Of a stretch of DNA of 64,000 nt, positions 24,958 through 33,867 are shown piece after piece. The stretch covers positions 124,001 through 188,000 of the forward strand of contig NZ_LVYV01000056.1 in NCBI RefSeq assembly GCF_001618955.1, read 5' to 3'. Positions within the stretch are counted from its first letter, which is position 1, and every line of letters begins with the position of its first letter. This DNA comes from Tardiphaga robiniae (lineage in GTDB: Bacteria > Pseudomonadota > Alphaproteobacteria > Rhizobiales > Xanthobacteraceae). Under the pieces are notes generated by a model. It searched no databases, was not told where the DNA came from, and worked only from the letters and a program-made list of their open reading frames with translations. The translations under genes and the position numbers were made by a program.

Positions 24958-26282
24958 TCCGGCGCTGCCAGCGGTAGGCTGCACCGGATTGTTGTCCATC
25001 CGTCGGCACGGATGTAGTCAAACTTTCCTTCTAAGGCGCGGAGGCGCTCCTGCATCCCCGTCAGGCCCCGGCCGAATTTCGGCTCTAGGGGCGCCCTCGC
25101 ACCATTATCGGCAACCTCGACCAGAATAGCTTCGTTCGTCACCTCGGTCTTCACGCTCATCTTAGACGCACCGGCATGTTTCAGGACGTTGGTGATGCCT
25201 TCCTGCAGCAAACGGTATACGGTCTGAGCGACCACACTGTCCGCCGTGACGATCCGGGGATCGATCTCGAATGTCACGGCCATTTCAGGCACCTGCGTGT
25301 GTACGTCACGCAAAAGCTTTTGGATGCTAGCATCGAGACCCAGCTCTTCGATGAGCATTGGTCGCAGCCGCTCAAGAATGCGGCGGTTGGCGATTTGCAA
25401 AGCCTCCACCGCCTGCAGCACGCGCTCCTCTCCCATGGACCGGTTGGTGCCGCTGCCGCGGTCGTCGATCATAGCAGTAACGTTAGCCCGGATAGCAAAC
25501 AGAAGTGGACCCAGTTCATCGTGCAACTCACGCGAGATGTCACGTCGCTCCTCATCTTGGATGGAGATTATCTTTCGTAATAGACTTCGGTTCTCTGAAC
25601 TGAGGCGACCGAGAGTCAAAGCAAGCTCGTTCACGGACAAGCAGCTTTCCCGAACTTCAGGGGGGCCGGAACAATCGACTTTCTTCGAGAAGTCACCAGT
25701 GCGGAGCCGTGCCAGCCCCTCAGCGAGATCGCGTAAGGGCTGCAGCGCTGCGCCAATCGTCACAAACGACAAGAGGCCGGCAAGCAATGCCATGCCGACG
25801 AGTGACCCGAGAAGCGAGAGAAAGCCGATCCATTTCTCGTAGATCTGCGCAGAGAGATCTGGTTCGAAAATAAGATCGCCGACCCGGCGACCTTGGACCA
25901 GGACGGGAATATGCTGCGCAAGGTCAGGCACGAACAGCGCTTTCACGAACCATTCCGGGACCCTGCCGGAAGTCTTGCCCTGCTCCGGTGCATGCACCTC
26001 GCCATCACGGCGAAACCGGATCGCATCCGCAGGTGTCGAACCGAGCTGATCGACGAACGCCGCGAGGATTGCGTCGGGTCTTGTGGAGGCCGCGAGAGCG
26101 GCGTTCAAACCCGCCGCGACGGTGATCGCCGACCGCGCCGATGGCTCGTTTTCCTCCAAAATTTGATCCGAGGAGAAAATCCATAGCAAAGCGAGGCCGG
26201 CAATCAGGGCGCTCAGAAACATGCCGCCCAGCAGCACGCAAATGCGTGCACGCAGCGACAAAGTCGTCCACATTGGAATCAT
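24954..26282 (-). CDS. NarX/UhpB-type sensor histidine kinase
   Basis: The ~442-residue protein has an N-terminal helix (ARICVLLGGMFLSALIAGLA), a periplasmic domain, a second helix (LLGSLVGMALLAGLLSFVTI), a HAMP-like linker, a HisKA_3 dimerisation domain (EERRDISRELHDELGPLLFA) and an HATPase ending with GRGLTGMQERLRAL. It should phosphorylate the NarL-type regulator encoded divergently at 26366. The ATG at 26282 is preferred because it leaves an intergenic region of 83 bases for both promoters; 26339 is an alternative. Confidence 0.9.
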   Translation of the reverse strand: MIPMWTTLSLRARICVLLGGMFLSALIAGLALLWIFSSDQILEENEPSARSAITVAAGLNAALAASTRPDAILAAFVDQLGSTPADAIRFRRDGEVHAPEQGKTSGRVPEWFVKALFVPDLAQHIPVLVQGRRVGDLIFEPDLSAQIYEKWIGFLSLLGSLVGMALLAGLLSFVTIGAALQPLRDLAEGLARLRTGDFSKKVDCSGPPEVRESCLSVNELALTLGRLSSENRSLLRKIISIQDEERRDISRELHDELGPLLFAIRANVTAMIDDRGSGTNRSMGEERVLQAVEALQIANRRILERLRPMLIEELGLDASIQKLLRDVHTQVPEMAVTFEIDPRIVTADSVVAQTVYRLLQEGITNVLKHAGASKMSVKTEVTNEAILVEVADNGARAPLEPKFGRGLTGMQERLRALEGKFDYIRADGWTTIRCSLPLAAPD

Positions 26283-26365
26283 TAAATTGGTCAACCCGGC
26301 ACCATTCCTCTGGTCAAAGCGTTGAAATCCAATATGCATAGCATAATTGCGAGATTGTCCCGCCG

Positions 26366-26998
26366 ATGGCACAGCCTGTGAAGCTCCTGATTGTCGATGA
26401 CCACCCCGTCGTGGTGTCGGGCTGCCGTTCGCTGTTTGCGTCGGACCCTACAATATCCATCGATGAGGCGGTCGATGAGAAATCGGGGCACCGCGCCTAT
26501 CTATCTAAACGGCCCGACGTGACGATCATCGACATCAATCTGCCGGATCTTTCCGGCTTCGAGTTGATGCGTCGTATCCGCAAGGATGATCCCGACGCGC
26601 GTATTATCATGTTCAGCATGAATGACGATCCAGCCTTTGTGGTCCGAGCCATCGAGCTCGGTGCCCAAGGCTATGTCTCTAAGGGCGACGATCCGCGCCT
26701 GCTCATCAAGGCAGTACGCAAAGTGGCTGCGGGTGAGAACTTCATTTCTCCGCATCTCGCAAAGACAGTAACGTTCTCAGGCGCTGCTATCCGGGCAAAT
26801 CCGGCCACCAGCATGTCGGCCCGGGAACTGGAAATTCTTCGGCTCCTCGGCCGGGGCGACAAGATCGTTGAGGTCGCCGACGCGCTCGGCATCTCTTACA
26901 AGACGGTAGCAAATACCACGTCCCTACTGAAGCAGAAGCTGGGCGCACGGAACCACTCCGATCTTATCCGTATAGCCGTCGAGATGGGCTTAAATTAG
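26366..26998 (+). CDS. NarL/FixJ-type response regulator
   Basis: The 210-residue protein has a receiver domain (LIVDDHPVVVSGCRSLF; phosphoacceptor Asp in TIIDINLPDLSG) and a C-terminal LuxR-type helix-turn-helix (ARELEILRLLGRGDKIVEVA, ISYKTVANTTSLLKQKLGA). It is the likely partner of the divergent HisKA_3 kinase. Target genes are unknown. Confidence 0.93.
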   Translation: MAQPVKLLIVDDHPVVVSGCRSLFASDPTISIDEAVDEKSGHRAYLSKRPDVTIIDINLPDLSGFELMRRIRKDDPDARIIMFSMNDDPAFVVRAIELGAQGYVSKGDDPRLLIKAVRKVAAGENFISPHLAKTVTFSGAAIRANPATSMSARELEILRLLGRGDKIVEVADALGISYKTVANTTSLLKQKLGARNHSDLIRIAVEMGLN

Positions 26999-27279
26999 AG
27001 TTCTTCACGATCAAGTCTTGGCCACTTCTTTCGGCACAGCTCCCATCAGCCGCAGGCTTAAAGCCTAAGGACGTGGATCGACAAGTGGCTAGCGTTCCTA
27101 TGACATGGGAGAAAGTGCCGCCACAGTCTTAGGGAGGCGCGACGCCTGTCGCCGGATCCGCGCGAAATTCACTGCGGAAACGCTGCTGCATTGCGTGCGT
27201 GAGCGCAGCGCAGCGCAGCGCAACAACAGCGCCAGGCGCGGAACGAGTGGCGGACGCTTAATCGCGTCCGCCGGAATTA

Positions 27280-27525
27280 TCACCAATGATGACGATGACC
27301 GCGGCCGCGGCTCCAGCCGTAATGATGCCCGCGCCCGCGGGACCAGCCGTAATGATGTCCGAGTCCACCACGATGCATGTGGCCATGACCATGACCGTGG
27401 CCGCCCTTTATCTCGATCGCATCGCCCGAAGCTGTCATCGGCGCTAGCGGCATAGCGGCCACGGCCGCTCCACTTCCCGCCGTCAGCAAAAGGGCCGCGA
27501 CCCCGGCGATCATCATCCGTTTCAT
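27280..27525 (-). CDS. Secreted Gly/His-rich protein with tandem repeat
   Basis: The 81-residue protein has a signal peptide (MKRMMIAGVAALLLTAGSGAA) and a His-rich mature part: GGHGHGHGHMHRGGLG, then two copies of HHYGWSRGRG and a final HRHHW. AAAGGAGAG precedes the ATG. The histidines suggest binding of Ni, Cu or Zn in the periplasm; that is inference. Confidence 0.75.
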   Translation of the reverse strand: MKRMMIAGVAALLLTAGSGAAVAAMPLAPMTASGDAIEIKGGHGHGHGHMHRGGLGHHYGWSRGRGHHYGWSRGRGHRHHW

Positions 27526-27759
27526 ATTGCTCTCCTTTGACCGCACCATGCGGCCGTTGACACAAATTCCCGGGCTGCGATGGGTTCCTGAGCTCGGCGT
27601 TACGAAGACAACTGCTGGCATCAGCGCGTCTTTTGGAATATGGCGCCGCCCGTATTGCTTCTTTTACCCGGAATCGTCATCCAAGAACGGAACCAAGAAA
27701 CTGCTTTCGCTGTTGTTGCGCAAGACCGAATGAGCGGTCTCGACAGTGGAGGTCATAAA

Positions 27760-28479
27760 ATGAATAGGAGATTGATGGGATCGGCTGCGGCCATTGCCTT
27801 GATTGCCACGACTGCTTTCGCTCTGGCGCAGGGCGGCGGCGCGAGCGGATCAAAGGGCGGCGATGCACCTGCCGCATCAGCACCGCGGGCCGGCGAGGCT
27901 CCTTCGACCAACATGCCCGCTGCAAAGGGGACGGCAAGTGACGGCAAGTCGATGACCGATACCAGGTCTGCACCTGATGCCAAGGCCGCCTCCGACCAGA
28001 AGGCCGCGCCTGCCAAACCAGCAACGACCGCCCAGGATAAGCCTGCCGTCGCTCCGTCGGATAAAGCCGAGACCTCTGCGCAAGAGCGCACCGACACCAA
28101 GGGCGCGAAGTCCGCGACGGACACCAAGTCGACAACTGATACCAAGGCTGCCACTGACGCGAAGACCGGCGACGGCAAGGCTGGCTCCGCGTCTACGACG
28201 GGCAATGCCGCGACGTCTGCAACCGTTGCCCTTCCTGCTGAAAAGCGCACGCAGATCACTAGTGCGATCCGGCAAGAAAAGGTCGAGGAAGTTCGCAATG
28301 TGAACTTCAACATCTCAGTAGGCGTGACGGTACCGTCTACAGTGCGCGTGCACCCGCTCCCAACGCGAGTGATCGAAATCTATCCAGAATGGCGCGGATA
28401 CGACTTCATTCTGGTCAATGGTCGTTACGTTATCCTTCGACCGCAGACGCATGAGATCGTCTACATCATCGAAGGTTAG
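27760..28479 (+). CDS. Secreted DUF1236 protein with Ala/Lys/Thr-rich linker
   Basis: The 239-residue protein has a signal peptide (MNRRLMGSAAAIALIATTAFA), a long low-complexity region with repeated DTK/DAK units (for instance ATDTKSTTDTKAATDAK), and a C-terminal DUF1236 domain (VRNVNFNISVGVTVPSTVRV, YPEWRGYDFILVNGRYVIL). GGAGGTCATAAA precedes the ATG. It is the third DUF1236 protein of the window and shares the domain order of that at 16036. Confidence 0.88.
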   Translation: MNRRLMGSAAAIALIATTAFALAQGGGASGSKGGDAPAASAPRAGEAPSTNMPAAKGTASDGKSMTDTRSAPDAKAASDQKAAPAKPATTAQDKPAVAPSDKAETSAQERTDTKGAKSATDTKSTTDTKAATDAKTGDGKAGSASTTGNAATSATVALPAEKRTQITSAIRQEKVEEVRNVNFNISVGVTVPSTVRVHPLPTRVIEIYPEWRGYDFILVNGRYVILRPQTHEIVYIIEG

Positions 28480-28526
28480 GCCCGGCGCCGCCTTGTGGCG
28501 CTAGACACTCGTTCCTCGTTCACTCT

Positions 28527-28562
28527 ACTGCCCCGGGTCCACATCCGCGGGCAGTTTTTTTT
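28527..28562 (+). terminator. Rho-independent terminator
   Basis: The arms ACTGCCC (28527-28533) and GGGCAGT (28549-28555) are followed by a run of eight T residues ending at 28562. It terminates the DUF1236 gene. Confidence 0.88.
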
Positions 28563-28646
28563 GGCCTTGTGCGGATCAATGCAGCTACAGCGGAACGATT
28601 GCCACTTTATCCCGTTGGCGTCTCGGTTGAACAAGGGAGCTTGAAG

Positions 28647-28886
28647 ATGAAGTTATCAACTTACGCATTTGCCGCTGCCGTCGTGGCGACCATAACTACC
28701 CCGACCTTTGCAAGTGCGCAGGACGTGCGCGTTCGCATCGGCGAGGATCACGGAATGTCCCGCGACTATGACCGCGGCTACCGCGGCCCTCGCGCGGAAT
28801 ATCGCCGCGATCATGGATGGCACCGCGGCTGGCGCAATCGCGACCGGGTGGTAGTGATTAAGCAGCGCCGTCATCGTTGGGATTGA
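28647..28886 (+). CDS. Secreted Arg/Tyr-rich small protein
   Basis: The 79-residue protein has a signal peptide (MKLSTYAFAAAVVATITTPT) and a basic mature region with RGYRGPRAEYRRDHGWHRGW and a C-terminal RVVVIKQRRHRWD. AAGGGAGC precedes the ATG. Its high charge suggests interaction with an anionic polymer; this is inference. Confidence 0.75.
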   Translation: MKLSTYAFAAAVVATITTPTFASAQDVRVRIGEDHGMSRDYDRGYRGPRAEYRRDHGWHRGWRNRDRVVVIKQRRHRWD

Positions 28887-28890
28887 TCCT

Positions 28891-28925
28891 AGGAAGTGGC
28901 CCGCATGGGCCACCTCCTCCTTTTC
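28891..28925 (+). terminator. Stem-loop terminator
   Basis: Arms AGGAAGTGGCCC and GGGCCACCTCCT pair over 12 positions with one mismatch around a GCAT loop, followed by CCTTTTC. It lies five bases after the stop at 28886. Confidence 0.75.
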
Positions 28926-28941
28926 TGACAAGGTTATCCGC

Positions 28942-29430
28942 ATGACTTTTCTAAAGACATTCGATCGACGTGCAGCTGGCTTAATCATCTTCGCTGGTTT
29001 CATCACGTTAGCATTTGCGACCCAGGGCTCCGCGGTGCCTAATGCCCCCGCAGGAGCTTCTGACGCGCTAATCGCATCAGGCAGAGCGCCTATGGACCAA
29101 GACGCCGCACGGGTTTCGCAAACTGCTGCCGATAGCGTGTGCGAAAAGCAAAACTGGCCATACTACTCCGAAGAATGCCTGCGCGGCGAAGGCGGCGGAT
29201 CCGCTCCGCGTCAAGTTCACCTACAACCGGCTGCTGTCGAGCCGGCGAAGCCGACACCTATCCTCGCCTCTACAAACACCGCCGAGCGCAAGCCAACTGA
29301 GTTCCGCCAAGTCACAGAAACGCCCCGCCGGCGTAAGATGCGCCAGACGCCGCACTATGCAAGCCGGCGCATTTCAAGGCCACAAGTGATGCAACGTGAG
29401 GATTCCAAGCAACTACCCTTGACCTGGTGA
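28942..29430 (+). CDS. Secreted hypothetical protein
   Basis: The 162-residue protein has a basic N-terminus and a hydrophobic signal (AGLIIFAGFITLAFATQGSA). The mature part contains DSVCEKQNWPYYSEECLRG, a two-Cys motif that seems to be the only folded core, then a Pro- and Arg-rich tail. Short exported proteins with a C-x(n)-WPYY-x-EC core are familiar from Bradyrhizobium. Function unknown. Confidence 0.72.
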   Translation: MTFLKTFDRRAAGLIIFAGFITLAFATQGSAVPNAPAGASDALIASGRAPMDQDAARVSQTAADSVCEKQNWPYYSEECLRGEGGGSAPRQVHLQPAAVEPAKPTPILASTNTAERKPTEFRQVTETPRRRKMRQTPHYASRRISRPQVMQREDSKQLPLTW

Positions 29431-29589
29431 GCTTGCTACAGCGTTTGCGCGTAATGATTGTTGGGCTATTGAGCGTCAAATCATCCATGGGTGCCAAGAA
29501 ATGTCGCGCCTGGCGTGCCCAAGCGCTCGAGCAATAAATTACCATCGCCTTGAATTTGCACGGCATGTTATGGAAGGTCGCACCGGAAA

Positions 29590-30051
29590 ATGGATTCAAT
29601 AGTGTCAAACAACGAACGCCGCAGCGGATTTTCCCGCTTTTTTGGAGACCTTGCTAACAAGACTTCTCAACTCGCGGGTCGAGCCACGACGTTCATCGTC
29701 GCAGCCGCCGTCGTGATCATCTGGGCCGTGACCGGTCCTCTGTTCGGTTACTCGGACACGTGGCAGCTTGTCATCAACACTGGGACGACGATTGTGACAT
29801 TCTTGATGGTCTTTCTCATCCAGAACTCTCAGAACCGAGACAGCGCCGCCATTCAGGTGAAGCTAGACGAACTCATCCGAACGAGTGCCGCTCATAACTC
29901 ATTCGTCGGCATCGAGCATCTGACCGACGAGGAATTAGAGGATATCCGGACCAAGTGCGAGGCACGCGCTGCTGCCGAGAAGGTCGGTGAAAGGACTGTG
30001 CAACGCATGGGCGAGAAAGCTCGCGAAGCCGCGGACGCCGCTGGGTCCTGA
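29590..30051 (+). CDS. Low-affinity iron permease family protein
   Basis: The 153-residue protein has two membrane helices (TTFIVAAAVVIIWAVTGPLF; TWQLVINTGTTIVTFLMVFL) followed by IQNSQNRDSAAIQVKLDELI, the signature of the PF04120 family. A C-terminal helical, charged tail ends in EAADAAGS. Bacterial members are named for similarity to yeast Fet4, but iron transport is not proven for such short forms. Confidence 0.88.
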   Translation: MDSIVSNNERRSGFSRFFGDLANKTSQLAGRATTFIVAAAVVIIWAVTGPLFGYSDTWQLVINTGTTIVTFLMVFLIQNSQNRDSAAIQVKLDELIRTSAAHNSFVGIEHLTDEELEDIRTKCEARAAAEKVGERTVQRMGEKAREAADAAGS

Positions 30052-30232
30052 TGGACGGATGATGCGGGTTCCGTCCTGGCTTCGCAAATCCCTTCATCGT
30101 AACTTTCGTCGTCGCCATGTCCATGCGCCGGCTCAGGACTAGACGACGCTCGGCATTCTGCCGACCCGTCACGGGCCGGGGTGTCAAGTTCGCCGCGACC
30201 TACAACGAAGCAAGTTGGTCAATCCGCATCGG

Positions 30233-30352
30233 CTAGCCTCCGAACACGAACCGCAGGACTGTCACGATGGTCGCGGAAATGAGGAATGAAATCGCGAGCA
30301 GTGTCCAATTCGGCCTTGTGCTTCCTTGAGCCCATCCAGCGAGCATTTTCAT
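30233..30352 (-). CDS. 39-residue single-pass membrane protein
   Basis: The frame from ATG 30352 to TAG 30233 encodes MKMLAGWAQGSTRPNWTLLA and a C-terminal helix (ISFLISATIVTVLRFVFGG). It is one of several single-helix micro-proteins of the window. No family is known to me. Confidence 0.5.
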   Translation of the reverse strand: MKMLAGWAQGSTRPNWTLLAISFLISATIVTVLRFVFGG

Positions 30353-31179
30353 GCCCGTCAACATTCGTCTTGGGGAAGCCGGCGCAGGTGCGCTATGCCG
30401 AAGCTGGCGAGTTCTTCGGTATCGCTTTCTCGCGCTTCACGCCTCCTGTGCAGATAGCGCTCCAGCAGGCAGCGGCGGCTGTCCTGTGTATCGACGTCGG
30501 GATGCGCCGCCCTCTACACCGTCCAGGCTGTCTCTGCCGCCCTTCTCACCGCCACTTCGTCAACCATTCTCGCTCCGGCGATTGCTTACAGTCGGTGCCA
30601 ACTCAGCACGACGGCGAAAGTTGCCAGTTCTTCCCGAAACGTCGGCCATAGCGGAGAAGCGCGCGGTATGTCGCCGTAAATTGACGTTCAATAGATCAGT
30701 ACATTTTTGTCCCGCAGCCCGAACTGGGCATCCATTTGAAAGATGGTAGCTCATCGTTTTGCTCCTCGACGGCCCGGAAGCGCCGCCGTGGCGCTGGAGG
30801 CTAAGGACCGCCGCGAACGATCAATCAAGGAGCGAGCAGGCCGATTCGCCGTTTGGACGCGAGGTCGTTTTTACCGCCCGAAGACCATCCCGACGGGCGC
30901 CTTCGGCCACAATCATCTTTTTCCCAGTTGGGGAATACGTTGGAGGCCGAGAAGAGACAAGCGAGCGATGAGGATGCGCCGCAGCCCCTGGCGGCAGGTA
31001 GAGCCACCGTCACTTAAGGCCTCGAGCCTCAACGCGTCGGGAACAATAAGCAGTATTCGAGAGTTTGAAAACGCAGGGCAAAAAAAGTCGATTCATGCAG
31101 CAGACGGCCGAGCGATTGCTTTTGAAGTACTGCGGTGAGAACTGCAGGCTCTGACGGTAACAAAACGAGGAGAAGAACG
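30353..31179. other. No convincing gene
   Basis: Several overlapping frames exist on both strands (for example 30743-31138 plus and 30560-30754 minus), all rich in Arg, Pro and Ser, as expected of non-coding GC-rich DNA. None has a good ribosome binding site. The last 40 bases hold the ribosome binding site of the micro-protein at 31180. Confidence 0.4.
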
Positions 31180-31254
31180 ATGAATGGTTTGATTTATCTG
31201 GTGGGATTAATCGTCGTCATCTTGGCCGTGTTGTCATTCTTCGGGCTGCGCTGA
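31180..31254 (+). CDS. 24-residue membrane micro-protein
   Basis: The frame MNGLIYLVGLIVVILAVLSF… (24 residues, ending FGLR) is a single hydrophobic helix preceded by ACGAGGAG at good spacing. Its stop is one base before the ATG of the next gene, so the two are coupled. Such short conserved helices are known from Bradyrhizobium genomes but usually left out of annotation. Confidence 0.68.
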   Translation: MNGLIYLVGLIVVILAVLSFFGLR

Positions 31255-31255
31255 G

Positions 31256-32119
31256 ATGGTTAAATCGATTGAACCTGCCGCAGCTTCCATTGCAGTCCCC
31301 TCAAGGTATTTGAGCTGGACGCCCGTAATCCTCGGTGCCCTCATAGCGACCGCGCTTTCGTCAATTCTGCTGGCCTTTGGCGTAACGATCGGACTTGGCG
31401 TTTCATCGACGGCTCCGACTTGGCGGGACGCCTCCGCTGCGCTTTGGATATTGTCGGGACTTTATCTCATTCTCCAAGCCGCGCTGAGTTTCGGAGTGGG
31501 AGGCTATATTGCAGGGCGGACAAATGTCGGTCTGGCTGCTTTGGATACCGCCGAAATTGAACAGCGCGATGGTCTACATGGACTCGCTGCGTGGGCGCTT
31601 GCCGTTGTTCTTGGCGTAGCGCTTGCGGCCTTCATTGGAAGCGCGACACTAACGCGGCCGAACAGTAACTCATCGTCAGCACGCACCAGCGCTGCGGAGC
31701 CTTTGCTAAGCTACGAGATCGACCGCCTGTTCAGGCCCTTGCGTCGCGCCGCAAACGTAGACCTTCTGCAGGAACGTGCGGAGGCGGGAAGAATTCTCTT
31801 GACCTCGTCGAGCCACTCGGGAATGAGCAGCGAGGATCGATCTTATCTTGCTCAACTCGTTGCCGCGAACACCGGTCTCGCCGGCGCAGAGGCGGAAAAA
31901 CGGGTCGATGCCGCGATTGCAACCTCTCAAGCGTCGATAGCCAAATCTCGACGGAGTTCAGTGATACTGGCCTTCTCCGTAGCGGCGGCCATATTGCTGG
32001 GCGCGGTGATTGCGGTGACCGCCGGCAGCGTCGGCGGCAGCCACCGCGACGGTGCAGCGATGCCGCATTGGATGGGTGCTCGCGGATCTGGAGCTGCCTA
32101 TCGACGTGAGGTCGCGTGA
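31256..32119 (+). CDS. Membrane protein with three to four helices
   Basis: The 287-residue protein has N-terminal helices (LGALIATALSSILLAFGVTI; AALWILSGLYLILQAALSFG), a third (GLAAWALAVVLGVALAAFIG) and one near the C-terminus (SVILAFSVAAAILLGAVIAV). The loop between helices 3 and 4 is about 110 residues and soluble. It follows the micro-protein by one base. The family is not identified with certainty. Confidence 0.75.
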   Translation: MVKSIEPAAASIAVPSRYLSWTPVILGALIATALSSILLAFGVTIGLGVSSTAPTWRDASAALWILSGLYLILQAALSFGVGGYIAGRTNVGLAALDTAEIEQRDGLHGLAAWALAVVLGVALAAFIGSATLTRPNSNSSSARTSAAEPLLSYEIDRLFRPLRRAANVDLLQERAEAGRILLTSSSHSGMSSEDRSYLAQLVAANTGLAGAEAEKRVDAAIATSQASIAKSRRSSVILAFSVAAAILLGAVIAVTAGSVGGSHRDGAAMPHWMGARGSGAAYRREVA

Positions 32120-32497
32120 GTTAGGTGGAACGTAGTAGATCGAATTGAATGCGCCGATCTTCTCGCTAACCTTGGCTGCCGCAAGTCTTGTACTGAACAG
32201 CGGCTAAGGCGGACGACGGGGGCTTTAGATTTCGCTTGGATTTATTAGGCCAAGCCGTTCGATGGCGCGTATGACGCCTGTGGGCGAAACCTGAAGCAAG
32301 CCGTCTACGCGAGCCACATGCGGGCTGGAGGTCACTCACAGCAAGGCACTCAACCTCACAATGTGCCTTTCGTTGCCGCGTGGATTCGCCACTGCTGAGG
32401 GGCGCAATCTGGTGAACCCTCTAATCGAGTAATTCTTGCTTGGACGCGGCTCAACTCATTATTTCGTCGCCTGCGCGCGAGCTTCGCGGCGCTGAAG
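32120..32497. other. No gene seen
   Basis: No frame longer than 60 codons and no clear structure is visible. The end of the stretch is open in the phase of the following GTG-start frame back to about 32398. Confidence 0.4.
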
Positions 32498-32668
32498 GTG
32501 AACTACATCAATGCCGGGGATTGGCTTGAGAAGTTAATTAACTCCAGCGCAGAACACCTTGACTTAAAGCTGATTCCTGCCGTGTTGGCCCCTCCCGCGG
32601 ACCACGATCTTTGGACCATTACTGATGTTGTGACGGCAAAGGCACCTCCTCGGTTTGTTAGTAGCTAG
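32498..32668 (+). CDS. Possible small hypothetical protein
   Basis: A GTG at 32498 opens a 56-residue frame with good composition: VNYINAGDWLEKLINSSAEH, then LKLIPAVLAPPADHDLWTI and a stop at 32666. No Shine-Dalgarno is seen and the frame is open further upstream, so the true start may be lost. It converges on the AI-2E transporter gene. Confidence 0.4.
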   Translation: MNYINAGDWLEKLINSSAEHLDLKLIPAVLAPPADHDLWTITDVVTAKAPPRFVSS

Positions 32669-32724
32669 CGTAGTCCATATGGAAATCTTTCATTTTGCGG
32701 AGCTCTTCAAGAAGGATCACAAAG

Positions 32725-33867
32725 TTACTGCGGCACTGGCCGGAAGATCCACTCGCGCCACACGGTCAGTAGTGCTGCCATAATGACAGGCCCTAGGAAT
32801 AAGCCGAACAGGCCAAACGCAGCAATACCTCCGAAGATACCAACAAATGCTAGAAGAAAGGGAAGTCGCGCCGAACCACCGACCAGAGTGGGCCATACGA
32901 AGTGATCGCCAGCAAGCATAACGATCGCACCCCATAGAAACACCCCAGCGGCCGCAAACCCACTGCCTTCGCCGGAGACCAAAACTAATGCCGCCGCGGT
33001 GAAAGCCAACCAGGCCCCGAACGGTAACATCGCGAATGCTATGGTTATTATAGTAAACATCACGGGGGTCGGTACGCCGGCGACCAAGAATCCGACACCA
33101 ATAAGCAATCCTTCGCCCACAGCGACGAGAATTGTACCGTTGACCGTGCCGCGCGTCGCTTCGACCATTTTCTCGACGAGTCCCTCTCCTGGATCGCCGA
33201 TAAGGCGGTCGCACGTCTCGAGGAAACGGCTCGTGACAGCGCGACCATTACGGAGGAGGAAATACAAGGTCAGAAGCGAGAACAGCAACAGAAAAAGACG
33301 ATGAAGCAGCTGTGAGCCGAATGTTTTAAACAACTCCGACGCATTATCCGCGTTAACAGTTTGAAGCCATGCCGCTGCAGCTTTTGGATCCGAAAGGTTG
33401 GCGCGCCACCAAGTTTGCAGAGTTTCCGCAACGAGCGGTAGACGCGCGACCCAATCCGGCACCTCAACACCACTCTCGCGGGCTTGCTTTAGCCACCTCA
33501 CAAGAACGTCGCCTTGCTGCGCGATTTGGTAGATGGCAAGTGACAGCGGGGTGAACAGCACCAAAGCCACGATTGCGGTGAAGATGAACGCTGCCAGACT
33601 TGAATGACCTGACGAAAAGCGCCCCGCAAACTTAAGGTACAGCGGCCACAGGGCAACTGCGAGAATGGTGGCCCATATCAGGGCCGGCAGAAAAGCTGAG
33701 GCGGTCCATGTCCCGAGGCCGAAAAGGACCAGGGCAAGCACGACCCGGGAGTTCCTACGCGCGTCAGCTCCTAAAGGTAGCGGCTTTCGCTCTGCTTTGG
33801 GTGACGCTTGTTCGATGTGCACCATCCGTCGCTTGCGCAACGCTTCCGTTCCGGCCTTTTCTACCAT
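32725..33867 (-). CDS. AI-2E family transporter (PerM/YdiK-type)
   Basis: The 380-residue protein shows the family's architecture: paired N-terminal helices (VVLALVLFGLGTWTASAF; LPALIWATILAVALWPLYL), another near IFTAIVALVLFTPLSLAIY, a large soluble loop, and C-terminal helices including the conserved GVPTPVMFTIITIAFAMLP and LFLGPVIMAALLTVW. Members export autoinducer-2 or act as Na+/H+ antiporters; substrate here is unknown. An alternative start is the ATG at 33825. Confidence 0.9.
   Translation of the reverse strand: MVEKAGTEALRKRRMVHIEQASPKAERKPLPLGADARRNSRVVLALVLFGLGTWTASAFLPALIWATILAVALWPLYLKFAGRFSSGHSSLAAFIFTAIVALVLFTPLSLAIYQIAQQGDVLVRWLKQARESGVEVPDWVARLPLVAETLQTWWRANLSDPKAAAAWLQTVNADNASELFKTFGSQLLHRLFLLLFSLLTLYFLLRNGRAVTSRFLETCDRLIGDPGEGLVEKMVEATRGTVNGTILVAVGEGLLIGVGFLVAGVPTPVMFTIITIAFAMLPFGAWLAFTAAALVLVSGEGSGFAAAGVFLWGAIVMLAGDHFVWPTLVGGSARLPFLLAFVGIFGGIAAFGLFGLFLGPVIMAALLTVWREWIFRPVPQ

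Noticed and set aside
27098-27565. Minus-strand open frame of 155 codons overlapping the His-rich gene
   Set aside because: The other phase has a signal peptide, a strong ribosome binding site and repeat structure; this one is its shadow.
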